Shown: positions 27,053-35,713, counted from the stretch's first letter. The stretch: 64,000 bases of DNA from JAJEFO01 sp965221845 (GCA_965221845.1 OZ244919.1:1736001-1800000), one strand, 5' to 3'. The notes: generated by a model from the letters alone, not told the origin. Numbers and translations: made by a program.

Positions 27053-28410
27053 CGCCTCGCCGTCCCTCTCTGCTTGCCTCCGCGCCTTCTTCCGCGCAGC
27101 TGGGACCGTTCAATCAATCCCTCGTACTGGTGGGCAAGCAGGTGGGACTGGACCTGCTGGATGAAGTCCATGCCGACGGACACGATGATCAGTATCGACG
27201 TGCCGCCGAAATAGGCGGTGATGGCCAGGCTGTCCCGGACCATCTCCGGAATCAGGCAGACCAGCGCCAGGTAGGCCGAGCCGAGGACGAGGACGCGGAC
27301 GACCACGTATTCCAGGTATTCCTCCGTCTTCTTGCCGGGACGGATGCCGGGCACGAACCCGTTCTGGTTCTTCAGGTTCTCCGCGACGTCCTCCGGCTTG
27401 AAGGAGACGTTCAGCGTGTAGAAGTAGGTGAAGAAGATGATCATGCCCGCGAAGAACAGCAGGTAGAGCGGCTGCCCGGGCCCGAAATAGGCAAGGATCC
27501 AGCCCATCACCGGGCCGACCGAGCTTCCGGAGAACGTCGAAACCGTCGTCGGCAGGAGCAGGAGCGACGAGGCGAAGATCGCCGGGATCACGCCTGCGGG
27601 ATTCACCTTGACGGGCAGATGCGAGGAGCCGCCGTCATAGACCTTCATGCCGACCTGGCGGCGCGGGTACTGGATGTGTATCTTGCGCAGGCTCCGCTCC
27701 ATGAAGACGACGAAGACAAGCGTCGCGAACAGCATGACGAGGACTCCGAGGATCACGCCCGTCGACAGCGCGCCGACGCGGCCCTGCTCGAAGAACTGCG
27801 CGAAGACGCCCGGAAGCTCCGCCACGATCCCGACATAGATGATGAGCGAGATCCCGTTGCCGACGCCGCGCGCCGTGATCTGCTCGCCCAGCCACATCAG
27901 GAACATGGTGCCGCCCACGAGCGTGATCACCGTCGAAACGCGGAAGAACCACCCGGGGTCCGTCACGAGGCCGCCGGCCTCCATCGAAACCGCAAGGCCG
28001 TAGGCCTGAAGAGTCGCCAGCCCCACGGTCCCGTACCTCGTGTACTGGGTGATCTTGCGGCGGCCCTGCTCGCCCTCCTTCTTCAGCTGCTGCAGGGGGC
28101 CCCATGTCGCCGCCAGGAGCTGGACGATGATCGAGGCCGAGATGTACGGCATGATTCCCAGCGCGAATATGCCCATGCGGCTGAGCGCGCCGCCCGTGAA
28201 CATGCCAAGCACCCCGGCGATGCCGCCGGCGGCCTGTTCCATGAACTCGCGCAAGGCGACGCCGTCGATCCCCGGAACCGGGATGTACGTCCCGATGCGA
28301 TAGACGATCAGCAGCCCGATCGTGAACAGAAGCCGGTTGCGGAGCTCGGTTGCCTTGCCCAGCATGCCCCAGCTGACGTTGGAGGCCATTTGCTCTGCTG
28401 CAGATGCCAT
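27049..28410 (-). CDS. secY: Preprotein translocase subunit SecY
   Basis: 453 residues with ten membrane helices. GTYIPVPGIDG near residue 43, the plug region after GVLGMFTGGALSRM, and the cytoplasmic loop with RRQVGMKVY and GIRPGKKTEEYL fit the protein-conducting channel. It ends the spc operon proteins and is coupled to adk. Confidence 0.97.
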   Translation of the reverse strand: MASAAEQMASNVSWGMLGKATELRNRLLFTIGLLIVYRIGTYIPVPGIDGVALREFMEQAAGGIAGVLGMFTGGALSRMGIFALGIMPYISASIIVQLLAATWGPLQQLKKEGEQGRRKITQYTRYGTVGLATLQAYGLAVSMEAGGLVTDPGWFFRVSTVITLVGGTMFLMWLGEQITARGVGNGISLIIYVGIVAELPGVFAQFFEQGRVGALSTGVILGVLVMLFATLVFVVFMERSLRKIHIQYPRRQVGMKVYDGGSSHLPVKVNPAGVIPAIFASSLLLLPTTVSTFSGSSVGPVMGWILAYFGPGQPLYLLFFAGMIIFFTYFYTLNVSFKPEDVAENLKNQNGFVPGIRPGKKTEEYLEYVVVRVLVLGSAYLALVCLIPEMVRDSLAITAYFGGTSILIIVSVGMDFIQQVQSHLLAHQYEGLIERSQLRGRRRGGKQRGTARR

Positions 28411-28507
28411 GCCGAGCCCTTCCTGTATGCCGCCGCCGCCCGCCCGCGGTCAGCGGACCCGGGCGTCCGCGGCCATGCTAGGCGGCGGCGCCGCCGCCTG
28501 CAAGCCG

Positions 28508-28987
28508 TCAGCCGGTCACGGCCGCCGACGCGGACGTGATCGTCAGCGAGCCGCCGGCCTGCGCGACCGCGGCGACGGCCGACCTGGACGCGCCGGTCAC
28601 CTCGATCCTTGCCTTGGCCGAGAACGCGCCCTTTGCCAGAACGCGGATCCCGTCCTTCCTGCGGCGCACGAGCCCGCTCTCGACCAGCACGTCTTCGCTT
28701 ATGTCCTTGCCGGCGTCGATCTTGCCCGCGTCGATGAACTTCTGGATCAGGCCCAGGTTCACGACGGAATAGGACTTGCGGTTCGGCTTCCTGAAACCGC
28801 GCTTGGGAAGGCGCTGGTAGAGCGGCATCTGGCCGCCCTCGAAGCCGTTGAGGGCGACGCCTGAGCGGGACTTCTGCCCTTTCGTCCCGCGCCCGGCGGT
28901 CTTGCCCTTGCCGGATCCGGGCCCCCGGCCGACGCGCTTCGCCCGCCTTGCAGCGCCGGGATTGTCCCGAAGTTCATTGAGTTTCAT
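28508..28987 (-). CDS. rplO: 50S ribosomal protein L15
   Basis: 159 residues; MKLNELRDNPGAARRAKRVG, then the Gly/Lys-rich GSGKGKTAGRGTKGQKSRSG extension that penetrates 23S rRNA. A late assembly protein of the 50S. 126 bp from rpmD, 97 bp before secY. Confidence 0.97.
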   Translation of the reverse strand: MKLNELRDNPGAARRAKRVGRGPGSGKGKTAGRGTKGQKSRSGVALNGFEGGQMPLYQRLPKRGFRKPNRKSYSVVNLGLIQKFIDAGKIDAGKDISEDVLVESGLVRRRKDGIRVLAKGAFSAKARIEVTGASRSAVAAVAQAGGSLTITSASAAVTG

Positions 28988-29113
28988 CTCGCTTCTCCTG
29001 ACTGGACGCGCGCCCGGAAGCGAACCGGCGCGGCCACGGCTCCCGTTCCGGGACCGGCATCGGCCACCGGAGGCGCATGGACGAACGCATGCCTCGCCCG
29101 GGCTTCCCCGCCC

Positions 29114-29311
29114 CTAGCCGCGCTCCTCGACGATCTCGACCAGATGCGGGATCCTGGCGATCATGCCGCGCACGGACGGCGTGTCTTCCAGCTCCCGGGT
29201 CTTGTGCATCCTGCCAAGGCCGAGCCCGATCAGCGTCCGGCGCTGGACGGCCGGACGGCGGATCGGCGATCCTGTCTGCCTCACGACGATCGTCTTCGCC
29301 ATGGTCGTCAC
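29114..29311 (-). CDS. rpmD: 50S ribosomal protein L30
   Basis: 65 residues, with KTIVVRQTGSPIRRPAVQRR and GLGRMHKTRELED. Its start overlaps the rpsE stop by 4 bp. Confidence 0.95.
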   Translation of the reverse strand: MTTMAKTIVVRQTGSPIRRPAVQRRTLIGLGLGRMHKTRELEDTPSVRGMIARIPHLVEIVEERG

Positions 29312-29883
29312 GCCTCCTCGACTTCGGCCGGCTCCGCCTTCGCGGACTCCTCGCGCCTGGGAAAGATGTCGGCCGCCTTCTTGCCGCGGCGCTGGGCCAC
29401 CAGGCGCGGCGACGCCTCCTTGCGGAGGCCGTCCATCGTGGCGCGGATCATGTTGTAGGGATTCTGCGTGCCGATCGACTTGGCGACAACGTCCTGCACG
29501 CCAAGCATCTCGAAGACGGCCCGCATCGGCCCGCCGGCAATGATGCCGGTCCCGGTCGGCGCGGTCCGCATCACGACGCGGCCCGCGCCATGGCGCCCCT
29601 CGATGTCGTGATGAAGCGTCCGGCCCTCGCGCAGCGGCACACGGACCATCTGGCGCTTGGCCTGCTCCGTGGCCTTGCGAATGGCTTCGGGCACCTCCTT
29701 GGCCTTGCCCTTGCCGAACCCCACGCGTCCCTTCTGGTCGCCGACGACGACGAGCGCGGCAAAGCCGAAGCGCTTGCCGCCCTTGACGGTCTTCGAAACG
29801 CGGTTGATCGCGACCAGGCGGTCGCCGAATTCAGGCGCTTCGTCGCGGTCGCGGCGCCCCCCGTCCCTTGGTCCCCTGGCCAT
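29308..29883 (-). CDS. rpsE: 30S ribosomal protein S5
   Basis: 191 residues. An S5 RNA-binding domain (LVAINRVSKTVKGGKRFGFA, then VVGDQKGRVGFG) is followed by the C-terminal fold with GIIAGGPMRAVFE and GTQNPYNMIRAT. An acidic tail ends the protein. Involved in decoding accuracy. Confidence 0.97.
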   Translation of the reverse strand: MARGPRDGGRRDRDEAPEFGDRLVAINRVSKTVKGGKRFGFAALVVVGDQKGRVGFGKGKAKEVPEAIRKATEQAKRQMVRVPLREGRTLHHDIEGRHGAGRVVMRTAPTGTGIIAGGPMRAVFEMLGVQDVVAKSIGTQNPYNMIRATMDGLRKEASPRLVAQRRGKKAADIFPRREESAKAEPAEVEEA

Positions 29884-29959
29884 GAGGCCGTCTCCCCTCG
29901 TTCGTGCGCTCCAAGCGCCGTTTTCCGGCCCCGGCGCCGCCTGCGGCGGCGCCCCCGGT

Positions 29960-30319
29960 TCAGATCTTCAGCCCGGCCTCCCGGGCCGCGTCGGCCAGGG
30001 CCTTGACCCTGCCGTGAAACAGGAAGCCGCCCCGGTCGAAATACGCCTCCCGGACGCCCGCTTCCCGTGCGCGCTCGGCAACCGTCCGGCCGACGGCGGC
30101 AGCGGTCTCGATGCCGTTCCCGCCCCCTGCGTTGACGTCCTTCTCGAGGGACGAGGCGGAAGCAAGGGTCCTGCCCAGCCTGTCGTCGATCACCTGGGCG
30201 CTGATGTTCCTGTTCGAGCGGTGCACCGACAGCCGCGCACGCCCGGCGTTCGCCTTGCGAAGCCTGTTTCGCACCCGCATCCGGCGCTTCTCGAACAGTT
30301 CTCTCCTGGAAAGTGCCAT
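29960..30319 (-). CDS. rplR: 50S ribosomal protein L18
   Basis: 119 residues beginning MALSRRELFEKRRMRVRNRL. It carries the 5S rRNA-binding fold with RLSVHRSNRNISAQVIDD and YFDRGGFLFHGRVKALADA. A longer frame continues upstream but into rplF, so this ATG is chosen. Confidence 0.96.
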   Translation of the reverse strand: MALSRRELFEKRRMRVRNRLRKANAGRARLSVHRSNRNISAQVIDDRLGRTLASASSLEKDVNAGGGNGIETAAAVGRTVAERAREAGVREAYFDRGGFLFHGRVKALADAAREAGLKI

Positions 30320-30330
30320 CTGGACGGCTC

Positions 30331-30864
30331 CTATTTCTTCTTGCCTTCCTTGCTGAAGACGTATTCGCCCTTGTACCTGATGCCCTTGCCCTTGTACGGC
30401 TCGGGCTTGCGCCACTTCCGGATGTTTGCCGCGACCTGGCCGACGAGCTGCTGGTCGATGCCTTCGACGACGATCTCGGTGTTCCTCGGCGTGGTGACGG
30501 TGACGCCGTCCGGCACGTCGAAGACCACGTCGTGCGAAAGGCCGAGATTCAGCGTCAGCCTGCCGCCCTGCGCCTGCGCCCGATAGCCGACGCCGCTTAT
30601 CTCGAGCTCCTTCCTGAACCCGCCCGTGACGCCGGTGACGAGATTCTGCACCTGTGTGCGGCTCATGCCCCATTGCTGCCGCGCCCGCTTCGACGGCCCG
30701 CGCGGCGCGACGCGCACCGCGCCGTCCCCGACGGTGATCGTCACGTCGCCGGTCGCCGTGAACGCGCGCTGGCCCCTGGGGCCCTTCACGGTCACGGTCT
30801 GGCCGGAAAGCGTGGCTTCCACGCCTGACGGCAGCTCCACCGGCTTCTTACCAATTCGAGACAT
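30331..30864 (-). CDS. rplF: 50S ribosomal protein L6
   Basis: 177 residues, two copies of the L6 fold. MSRIGKKPVELPSGVEATLS at the start and the C-terminal PEPYKGKGIRYKGEYV signature are unmistakable. Located near the sarcin-ricin loop and L7/L12 stalk base. Confidence 0.98.
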   Translation of the reverse strand: MSRIGKKPVELPSGVEATLSGQTVTVKGPRGQRAFTATGDVTITVGDGAVRVAPRGPSKRARQQWGMSRTQVQNLVTGVTGGFRKELEISGVGYRAQAQGGRLTLNLGLSHDVVFDVPDGVTVTTPRNTEIVVEGIDQQLVGQVAANIRKWRKPEPYKGKGIRYKGEYVFSKEGKKK

Positions 30865-30876
30865 GCGTCCTGCTCC

Positions 30877-31269
30877 CTAGAAGACCGTGCAAAGCACTTC
30901 GCCGCCGACGTTCGCGGAGCGGGCCGCCGCGTCGGACATCACGCCTCTCGACGTCGAGACGACGGACACGCCGAGGCCGCGACGGACCTGCGGAATGTCG
31001 TCCGCCCCGAGATACACGCGACGTCCGGGCTTCGAGATCCGCCTCAGCTCGCGGATCACGGGCGCCCCGTCGTGGTATTTCAGGCTGATCTCGATCGCCG
31101 GATGGCCGCGGCCGTCGGCGATCTCCCGGTAGCCGCGAATGTAGCCTTCCTCGGCAAGGACATCCAGGACCCACCTGCGCAGCTTCGACGCCGGAGTGGT
31201 TGCCGTCGACTTGCCCCGCATCTGCGCGTTGCGGATGCGGGTGATCATGTCGCCCAAGGGATCGTTCAT
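30877..31269 (-). CDS. rpsH: 30S ribosomal protein S8
   Basis: 130 residues from MNDPLGDMITRIRNAQMRGK, with the C-terminal STSRGVMSDAAAR signature. It binds helix 21 of 16S rRNA; in enteric bacteria it represses the spc operon by binding an mRNA mimic. Confidence 0.97.
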   Translation of the reverse strand: MNDPLGDMITRIRNAQMRGKSTATTPASKLRRWVLDVLAEEGYIRGYREIADGRGHPAIEISLKYHDGAPVIRELRRISKPGRRVYLGADDIPQVRRGLGVSVVSTSRGVMSDAAARSANVGGEVLCTVF

Positions 31270-31280
31270 CTCTCCGCTCC

Positions 31281-31586
31281 TCACCAGCTGGACTTCACGA
31301 GGCCCGGGATCTGGCCCTGGCCGCCAAGCTCCCGGAGCGCGATCCGCGACATCTTGAGCTTCCGGTAGTAGCCGTGCGGCCGCCCGGTAAGCCGGCAACG
31401 GTTGTGAAGCCGCGTGGCCGAACTGTTCCGCGGCAGCTTCGCAAGCTTCAGGCGCGCCTTGAAGCGCTCCTCCATGGGCCTGTCCCGGTCATTCGCGATC
31501 TCCTTCAGCGCCGCGCGCCTGGCGGCATGCTTCCGAACCAGCGCCTGACGCTTCCTCTCGCGCTCGACCATCGCTTTCTTGGCCAT
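31281..31586 (-). CDS. rpsN: 30S ribosomal protein S14 (zinc-independent form)
   Basis: 101 residues, the long paralogue type lacking the CXXC zinc motifs. C-terminal RCRLTGRPHGYYRKLKMSRI and LRELGGQGQIPGLVKSSW are diagnostic. Confidence 0.97.
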   Translation of the reverse strand: MAKKAMVERERKRQALVRKHAARRAALKEIANDRDRPMEERFKARLKLAKLPRNSSATRLHNRCRLTGRPHGYYRKLKMSRIALRELGGQGQIPGLVKSSW

Positions 31587-31602
31587 GTGCCCTCTCCCGA
31601 AC

Positions 31603-32166
31603 CTAGCTGTTGAACGGCATGTTGAAGTGCTTCAACAGCGCCCTGGCTTCCGCGTCCGTCCCGGCCGTGGTGCAGATGATGATGTCGACGCCCCAGATCT
31701 CGTCGACGTTGTCGAAGTCGATTTCCGGGAACACGATGTGCTCCCTCAGTCCCATCGCGAAATTGCCGCGGCCGTCGAACGAGCTGCCCTTCACCCCCCG
31801 GAAGTCGCGGACCCGGGGCAGCGCGACGGTGACGAGGCGGTCGAGGAAGTCGTACATCCTGTCGCCGCGAAGCGTCACCTTGGCGCCGAGCGGCATGCTC
31901 TCGCGGACCCTGAACCCGGCTATCGACTTCCTGGCCCGCGTGATCACCGCCTTCTGGCCGGCGATCAGCGTCAGGTCGTCCTGCGCCGACCGGGCCTTCT
32001 TGGAATCCTTCACCGCTTCGGCTCCTGCGCCGATGTTCAGGACGATCTTGTCCAGGCGCGGGATCTGCATGTCGTTCCCGTAGGAGAACTCCTCCTTGAG
32101 GGCGGCCCGCACCGCCTCCCCGTAGCGCGCCTTCAGGCGCGGCGTGTAGCCGGCCGCGTCAAGCAT
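31603..32166 (-). CDS. rplE: 50S ribosomal protein L5
   Basis: 187 residues; contacts 5S rRNA and the P-site tRNA. MQIPRLDKIVLNIGAGAEAV, RARKSIAGFRVRE and GLREHIVFPEIDFD are family motifs. Its ATG overlaps the rplX stop by one base. Confidence 0.97.
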   Translation of the reverse strand: MLDAAGYTPRLKARYGEAVRAALKEEFSYGNDMQIPRLDKIVLNIGAGAEAVKDSKKARSAQDDLTLIAGQKAVITRARKSIAGFRVRESMPLGAKVTLRGDRMYDFLDRLVTVALPRVRDFRGVKGSSFDGRGNFAMGLREHIVFPEIDFDNVDEIWGVDIIICTTAGTDAEARALLKHFNMPFNS

Positions 32167-32471
32167 CAGACCGTCTCCCCGGTTGTCTTGGCAAATCGGA
32201 CCTTCCTTCCGTCCTCGAACCGGAACCCGACCCGGGTGGCCTTGCCGTTGCCGTCAAGCAGCGCCAGGTTCGAAAGATCGATAGGCATCGCCCTGGGCAG
32301 GCGTCCGCCCTGATCGCTCTGGGTCTGCCGCTGGTGCCGGACGGCGATGTTCAGGCCGCTGACCACGGCCTTGCCCCGCCCGGGCAGGACCTGGGATATT
32401 TCGCCCTCCCTGCCCTTGTCCTTGCCCGCGAGCACCACGACCCGGTCGCCCTTCTTGAGTTTCGCAGCCAT
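32166..32471 (-). CDS. rplX: 50S ribosomal protein L24
   Basis: 101 residues with the KOW motif KKGDRVVVLAGKDKGREGEI at the N-terminus. An assembly initiator of the 50S. Confidence 0.97.
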   Translation of the reverse strand: MAAKLKKGDRVVVLAGKDKGREGEISQVLPGRGKAVVSGLNIAVRHQRQTQSDQGGRLPRAMPIDLSNLALLDGNGKATRVGFRFEDGRKVRFAKTTGETV

Positions 32472-32472
32472 G

Positions 32473-32841
32473 TCAGAGCACCTCCGGAGCCAGCGAGATG
32501 ATCTTCATGAAGTTCTTCGCCCGAAGCTCCCGCACGACCGGCCCGAAGATCCGGGTGCCGATCGGCTCGTTGTTGCTGTTGATGATCACGGCGGCATTCC
32601 TGTCAAAGCGGATGGCCGTGCCGTCGTCGCGGCGCACCTCCTTGGCGGTGCGCACGACGACCGCCCTGCGGACGTCGCCCTTCTTGACCCGTCCGCGCGG
32701 AATCGCCTCCTTGACCGAAACGACAATGACGTCGCCCACGGACGCGTACTTGCGCCTGGAGCCGCCGAGAACCTTGATGCACTGGACGCGGCGCGCGCCG
32801 CTGTTGTCGGCGACGTCCAGGTTGGTCTGCATCTGGATCAT
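32473..32841 (-). CDS. rplN: 50S ribosomal protein L14
   Basis: 122 residues, MIQMQTNLDVADNSGARRVQ at the start and the GTRIFGPVVRELR signature. It contributes to intersubunit bridges. Confidence 0.98.
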   Translation of the reverse strand: MIQMQTNLDVADNSGARRVQCIKVLGGSRRKYASVGDVIVVSVKEAIPRGRVKKGDVRRAVVVRTAKEVRRDDGTAIRFDRNAAVIINSNNEPIGTRIFGPVVRELRAKNFMKIISLAPEVL

Positions 32842-32905
32842 GCGGTTCCTCCCGACCTTTGGGGACGCGGCCCCGGGGTTTCGGTCACGACGAGCATGGC
32901 GGGCG

Positions 32906-33136
32906 CTACGTCCCGATCACTTCCCATCGCTTCGTCTTCGAGCGCGGCGCGCATTCCCGGATGCGCACGACGTCGCCGACCTTGAACGCGTCCGCCGCGT
33001 CATGGGCGCGGTACTTCTTCGACCGGCGCACCGTCTTCTGCAGGAGCGGATGCTTGAAGCGGCGCTCGACGTTGACCGTGACCGTCTGCGCGTTCGCGTC
33101 GGAGACCACGACGCCTTGAAGGACTCTCCTGGGCAT
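32906..33136 (-). CDS. rpsQ: 30S ribosomal protein S17
   Basis: 76 residues: MPRRVLQGVVVSDANAQTVT, then the VRIRECAPRSKTKRWEVI signature. Primary 16S rRNA binder. The start codon directly follows the rpmC stop. Confidence 0.97.
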   Translation of the reverse strand: MPRRVLQGVVVSDANAQTVTVNVERRFKHPLLQKTVRRSKKYRAHDAADAFKVGDVVRIRECAPRSKTKRWEVIGT

Positions 33137-33343
33137 CTATCCGGCCTCCGCCGGCGCCGCGGCCTTCTCTCTAAGCACCGTCCTGACGCGCGCCACGTCC
33201 CGGCGGACCTGCCGCATGCGGGCCGTGTTCTCCAGCTGGCTGGTGGCCTGCTGGAACCGGAGGTTGAACGCCTCCTTCTTGAGGCCTGCCAGCTCGTCAC
33301 GAAGCTGGTCGGGAGACTTCTCCCGCAGTTCACTGGCATCCAT
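33137..33343 (-). CDS. rpmC: 50S ribosomal protein L29
   Basis: 68 residues, with LRFQQATSQLENTARMRQVR typical of L29 at the tunnel exit. It would normally follow rplP within a few bases; here 2.4 kb of inserted DNA separates them, so rpmC and everything after it in this transcript may need read-through or a new promoter. Confidence 0.96.
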   Translation of the reverse strand: MDASELREKSPDQLRDELAGLKKEAFNLRFQQATSQLENTARMRQVRRDVARVRTVLREKAAAPAEAG

Positions 33344-33837
33344 TGCCGGTCATCCTTTCAACATCACCGGGAGGCCGCTTTCGCGTCACCCCTCGCGTCC
33401 GGTGGAGATCAACAGGCGAAGGCCGCGGCTTAGGGGGGTTCCCTGCGCGTTGCAAGCCCCTTTTTCGTCCGGGGAGTGACTTCCCCATGGCGCGGTTTTT
33501 CGCGGACCGGGGTTGAGAGGGCGAATCACGCGGCAAAAGCCGGGGGCTGTGGCTGTCGTTGGCGGCTTCCGCTGCCTCCAGTTCCGGGCGAGCGCGGCAG
33601 GCGATGCCCCGTCACCGGACGCCACGGCGACGGCCTCGCCTGCCGGCCTCCAGTTCCGGGGGGGGGGGCGAGCGCGGCAGGCGATGTCCCCCTTTACCCT
33701 GCGCGGAAGATGGCGGAGCGCGCCGGCATCGTCCGCCATCCCGCGGACGGCGCCCCGGCCCGCGGCAAAGGGCGGCCCGGAAGCCGCCCTTCGTTCAGTC
33801 CGCGACGTGCCGGCCCGGGGATCAGGGCCCTTGACGC
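33344..33837. other. Non-coding insert with repeats between rpmC and a secreted-protein gene
   Basis: Open frames exist on both strands but have no recognisable content. The stretch holds a direct repeat pair (33574–33610 and 33646–33691), a G11 tract (33658–33668) and one copy of a dispersed repeat shared with 34740–34790. Confidence 0.55.
33574..33691. repeat. Direct repeat pair, second copy expanded by a G tract
   Basis: Copy 1 (33574–33610, 37 bp) and copy 2 (33646–33691) share GCCTCCAGTTCCGGG and CGAGCGCGGCAGGCGATG almost exactly. Copy 2 differs mainly by eight extra G, making an 11-G run. Slippage after duplication is the simplest explanation. Confidence 0.75.
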
Positions 33838-34384
33838 CTACTTCCAGCCCTCGGCCCGGCATGAGCTTCCGTCCGTGGGTGGGGAGCCCGTTTTGAGCGC
33901 CTGGCCGGGGACCCTGTGCTTCGGGGTGTCCATTTCCAGCCGCACCCAGTTGACGCCGTAATGGGAGGAGGGCTTCCAGAGCTTCACCTGCCCGTCATCC
34001 GATACGAGATGGATCCCTCCAAGATGGTCATATCCGGCCTTGTTCCCTCTGAACTGGCCTGCCGGGTAGTCCGTCATGTTGAGTGCCAGGGCCCACAGGC
34101 CCTCACTCCCGTCCGCCCCGACAAGAGTGTCGGCTTCGTCGCCCAGGGTGTAGTAGAACTGCACTGACCCTAATGCCAACGAGTCCGAGACTTCGGTCAC
34201 TGTTGCGGAAAAACAGACTCTGGCGCCCCAGAGCTGCTCGTCGCTCTGGCTCTTGGCCACGGCGTTTGATTCCCTGGGCGCGAAGTATTCCGTCGCCGTT
34301 TGCGCCCCTGCGGGCAGGGCGACCGCCGCCAGCAGCAGGAACGCCGCCAGCCTATTGAGGGGGGGGGGGGGTGACGTGTCTCAT
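33838..34384 (-). pseudogene. Secreted protein, out of frame at a C13 tract (possible phase-variable gene)
   Basis: The start is ATG 34384, with a near-perfect GGAGGAAA 5–6 bases upstream. It reads MRHVTPPPP, then a run of 13 C on the coding strand (G at 34359–34371). As written the frame hits TAG just after the tract. With 12 or 15 C the frame joins NRLAAFLLLAAVALPAGA, a textbook signal peptide, and continues to the stop at 33838. The mature part is about 150 residues with two cysteines (WGARVCFSATVTE, TDGSSCRAEGWK) and no recognised family. Either a sequencing error or a real slippage switch is possible. A GTG at 34260 would give an unsecreted form. Confidence 0.6.
34359..34371. repeat. 13-base G/C homopolymer within a signal-peptide coding region
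   Basis: Thirteen consecutive G on the plus strand (C on the coding strand), located 11 bases into the reading frame that starts at 34384. Length modulo three decides whether the protein is made. Confidence 0.9.
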
Positions 34385-34942
34385 GCCGGTTTCCTCCAGG
34401 ATTTGATGTGAGAAGGCGTCACCATCCCTTACCAAGTCCGCCCGGGAAGGGAAAGGCCTGTCTCCGGGTGTCGTCCGGGGCGCGATTCTCCCATGGCTGC
34501 AACTGTTCAGCACCACAGTTCGTCCTCAATGCATGTCGCAAGGCTGAATGTTGTGGTTATCGGGATGCAAATCCGTCGCCGGCAACCGTCAGGCCCGTCA
34601 GTCTTGAATGCGGCCCCCGTACATGATGCCAGATGTCCGCAAAGTCCGGGCATCAGGACAACATCTCGTGCCTGAATGGTTCCGGTAGAGCCTGAACGGT
34701 TGCCCATGGTTCACTTTCCGGACCGCTGACGTTCCGCCTGCGAATCACGCGGCGGTCGCGACCCGGGCCACTGGACGGCTGTCGTTGGCGCCTTCGGCCA
34801 CCGCCAGCCAGGCCGCCGGTCCCGGCGGCTTTCTCGACCAAGGCGGCGGCGCCTGAATCGAGCGAAGGCCCCGACCTGGCCGCAGCGGCGCGTTCATGCG
34901 ACTGTGACGGACCCCCCGCGGCACGGTCTGCGCAGTCCGCGG
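34385..34942. other. Non-coding insert upstream of the secreted-protein gene
   Basis: No protein-like frame was found on either strand. Bases about 34490–34720 are less GC-rich than the neighbours. The right part (34740–34790) repeats elements of 33521–33564. No strong promoter was identified. Confidence 0.5.
34740..34790. repeat. Dispersed repeat, second copy near 33521–33564
   Basis: Both copies contain GCGAATCACGCGGC and, 30–37 bases on, GGCTGTCGTTGGCG followed by a similar CTTC-rich segment. They flank the inserted secreted-protein gene on either side. Confidence 0.6.
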
Positions 34943-35578
34943 CTACGCGTCCCAGCGGTAGTTGAAGCTGACGCTGATCCTGTCGCCTTCCGCGAGGTTC
35001 ATCGGCACTTCGTGCCTGAGCCAGCTTTCCCAGAGAAGCACGTCGCCGGCGGCCGGCCTGATGTGCACGAACTGCTGCAGGTCCTCGGCCGCCCGCTTCC
35101 TGCGGGGCGGCGACGCCATCATCATCGCCAGCCTCGGATCCTCGAGCCTGAGGGCCGGGACGCCTTCCGGCATCGCAACGTAGGCCGTTCCGCTGATCAC
35201 GCTGAGAGGGTGGATGTGGGACGTGTGGATCCCGCCTTCCGGAAGGACGTTGATCCACATGTCCTCCAGCGCAAGCGGCCTGCCCTCGAGATCGAGCGCC
35301 AGCTCCTCGGCGAAGGCCGCCACGTGCCGGTCAAGCGCCTCGCGAACCCGCGCGAAGACCGGAAAGCGCCAGGGAAGGTCCTGGAGGCTGGCGTAGCTCG
35401 TGTAGCCGGGAAACCCGTTCCCTGCGCACCAGCGCCGTCCGGCCGCGTCGTCCTCGGCGACGGAACGGCACGACGCCTCCAGCTCGCGAATGTCAACCGC
35501 GTCCGGAAGCCGGCCTTGATACACGCGGGTGGCGAACAGCGCGCGGGAGGTCACGGGCGGACGACGGCGCCGGGGCAA
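34943..35578 (-). CDS. 2-oxoglutarate/Fe(II) oxygenase family protein (TIGR02466-like)
   Basis: 211 residues. The central region has MWINVLPEGGIHTSHIHPLS and SGTAYV, with histidines at 121 and 123, then VPALRLEDPR, and near the C-terminus GDVLLWESWLRHEVPMN (His 189) and DRISVSFNYRW (Arg 200). This is the pattern of the 2OG-FeII_Oxy_5/TIGR02466 group of putative hydroxylases. Substrate is unknown; some 2OG enzymes hydroxylate ribosomal proteins, so its position between rplP and rpmC is suggestive but not evidence. It starts 135 bp after the rplP stop. Confidence 0.8.
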   Translation of the reverse strand: MPRRRRPPVTSRALFATRVYQGRLPDAVDIRELEASCRSVAEDDAAGRRWCAGNGFPGYTSYASLQDLPWRFPVFARVREALDRHVAAFAEELALDLEGRPLALEDMWINVLPEGGIHTSHIHPLSVISGTAYVAMPEGVPALRLEDPRLAMMMASPPRRKRAAEDLQQFVHIRPAAGDVLLWESWLRHEVPMNLAEGDRISVSFNYRWDA

Positions 35579-35713
35579 GGCCCCGCCTCCGGGATCCGCA
35601 GCCCCGGCTGCGAGGGCTCCGCCAAGGCGTTCCGCTGCGCGCGGCGAACGCCGGTTCCGGCCGTGCGGCCGGCGGCGGCCTGCCGGCGCGGAAGCGGCCC
35701 TGTCGTCCGCGGA

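Noticed and set aside
33386..33862. Minus-strand open frame of 158 codons after rpmC
   Set aside because: It has repeats of RNWR-like peptides created by the DNA direct repeats, no start signal and no homology.
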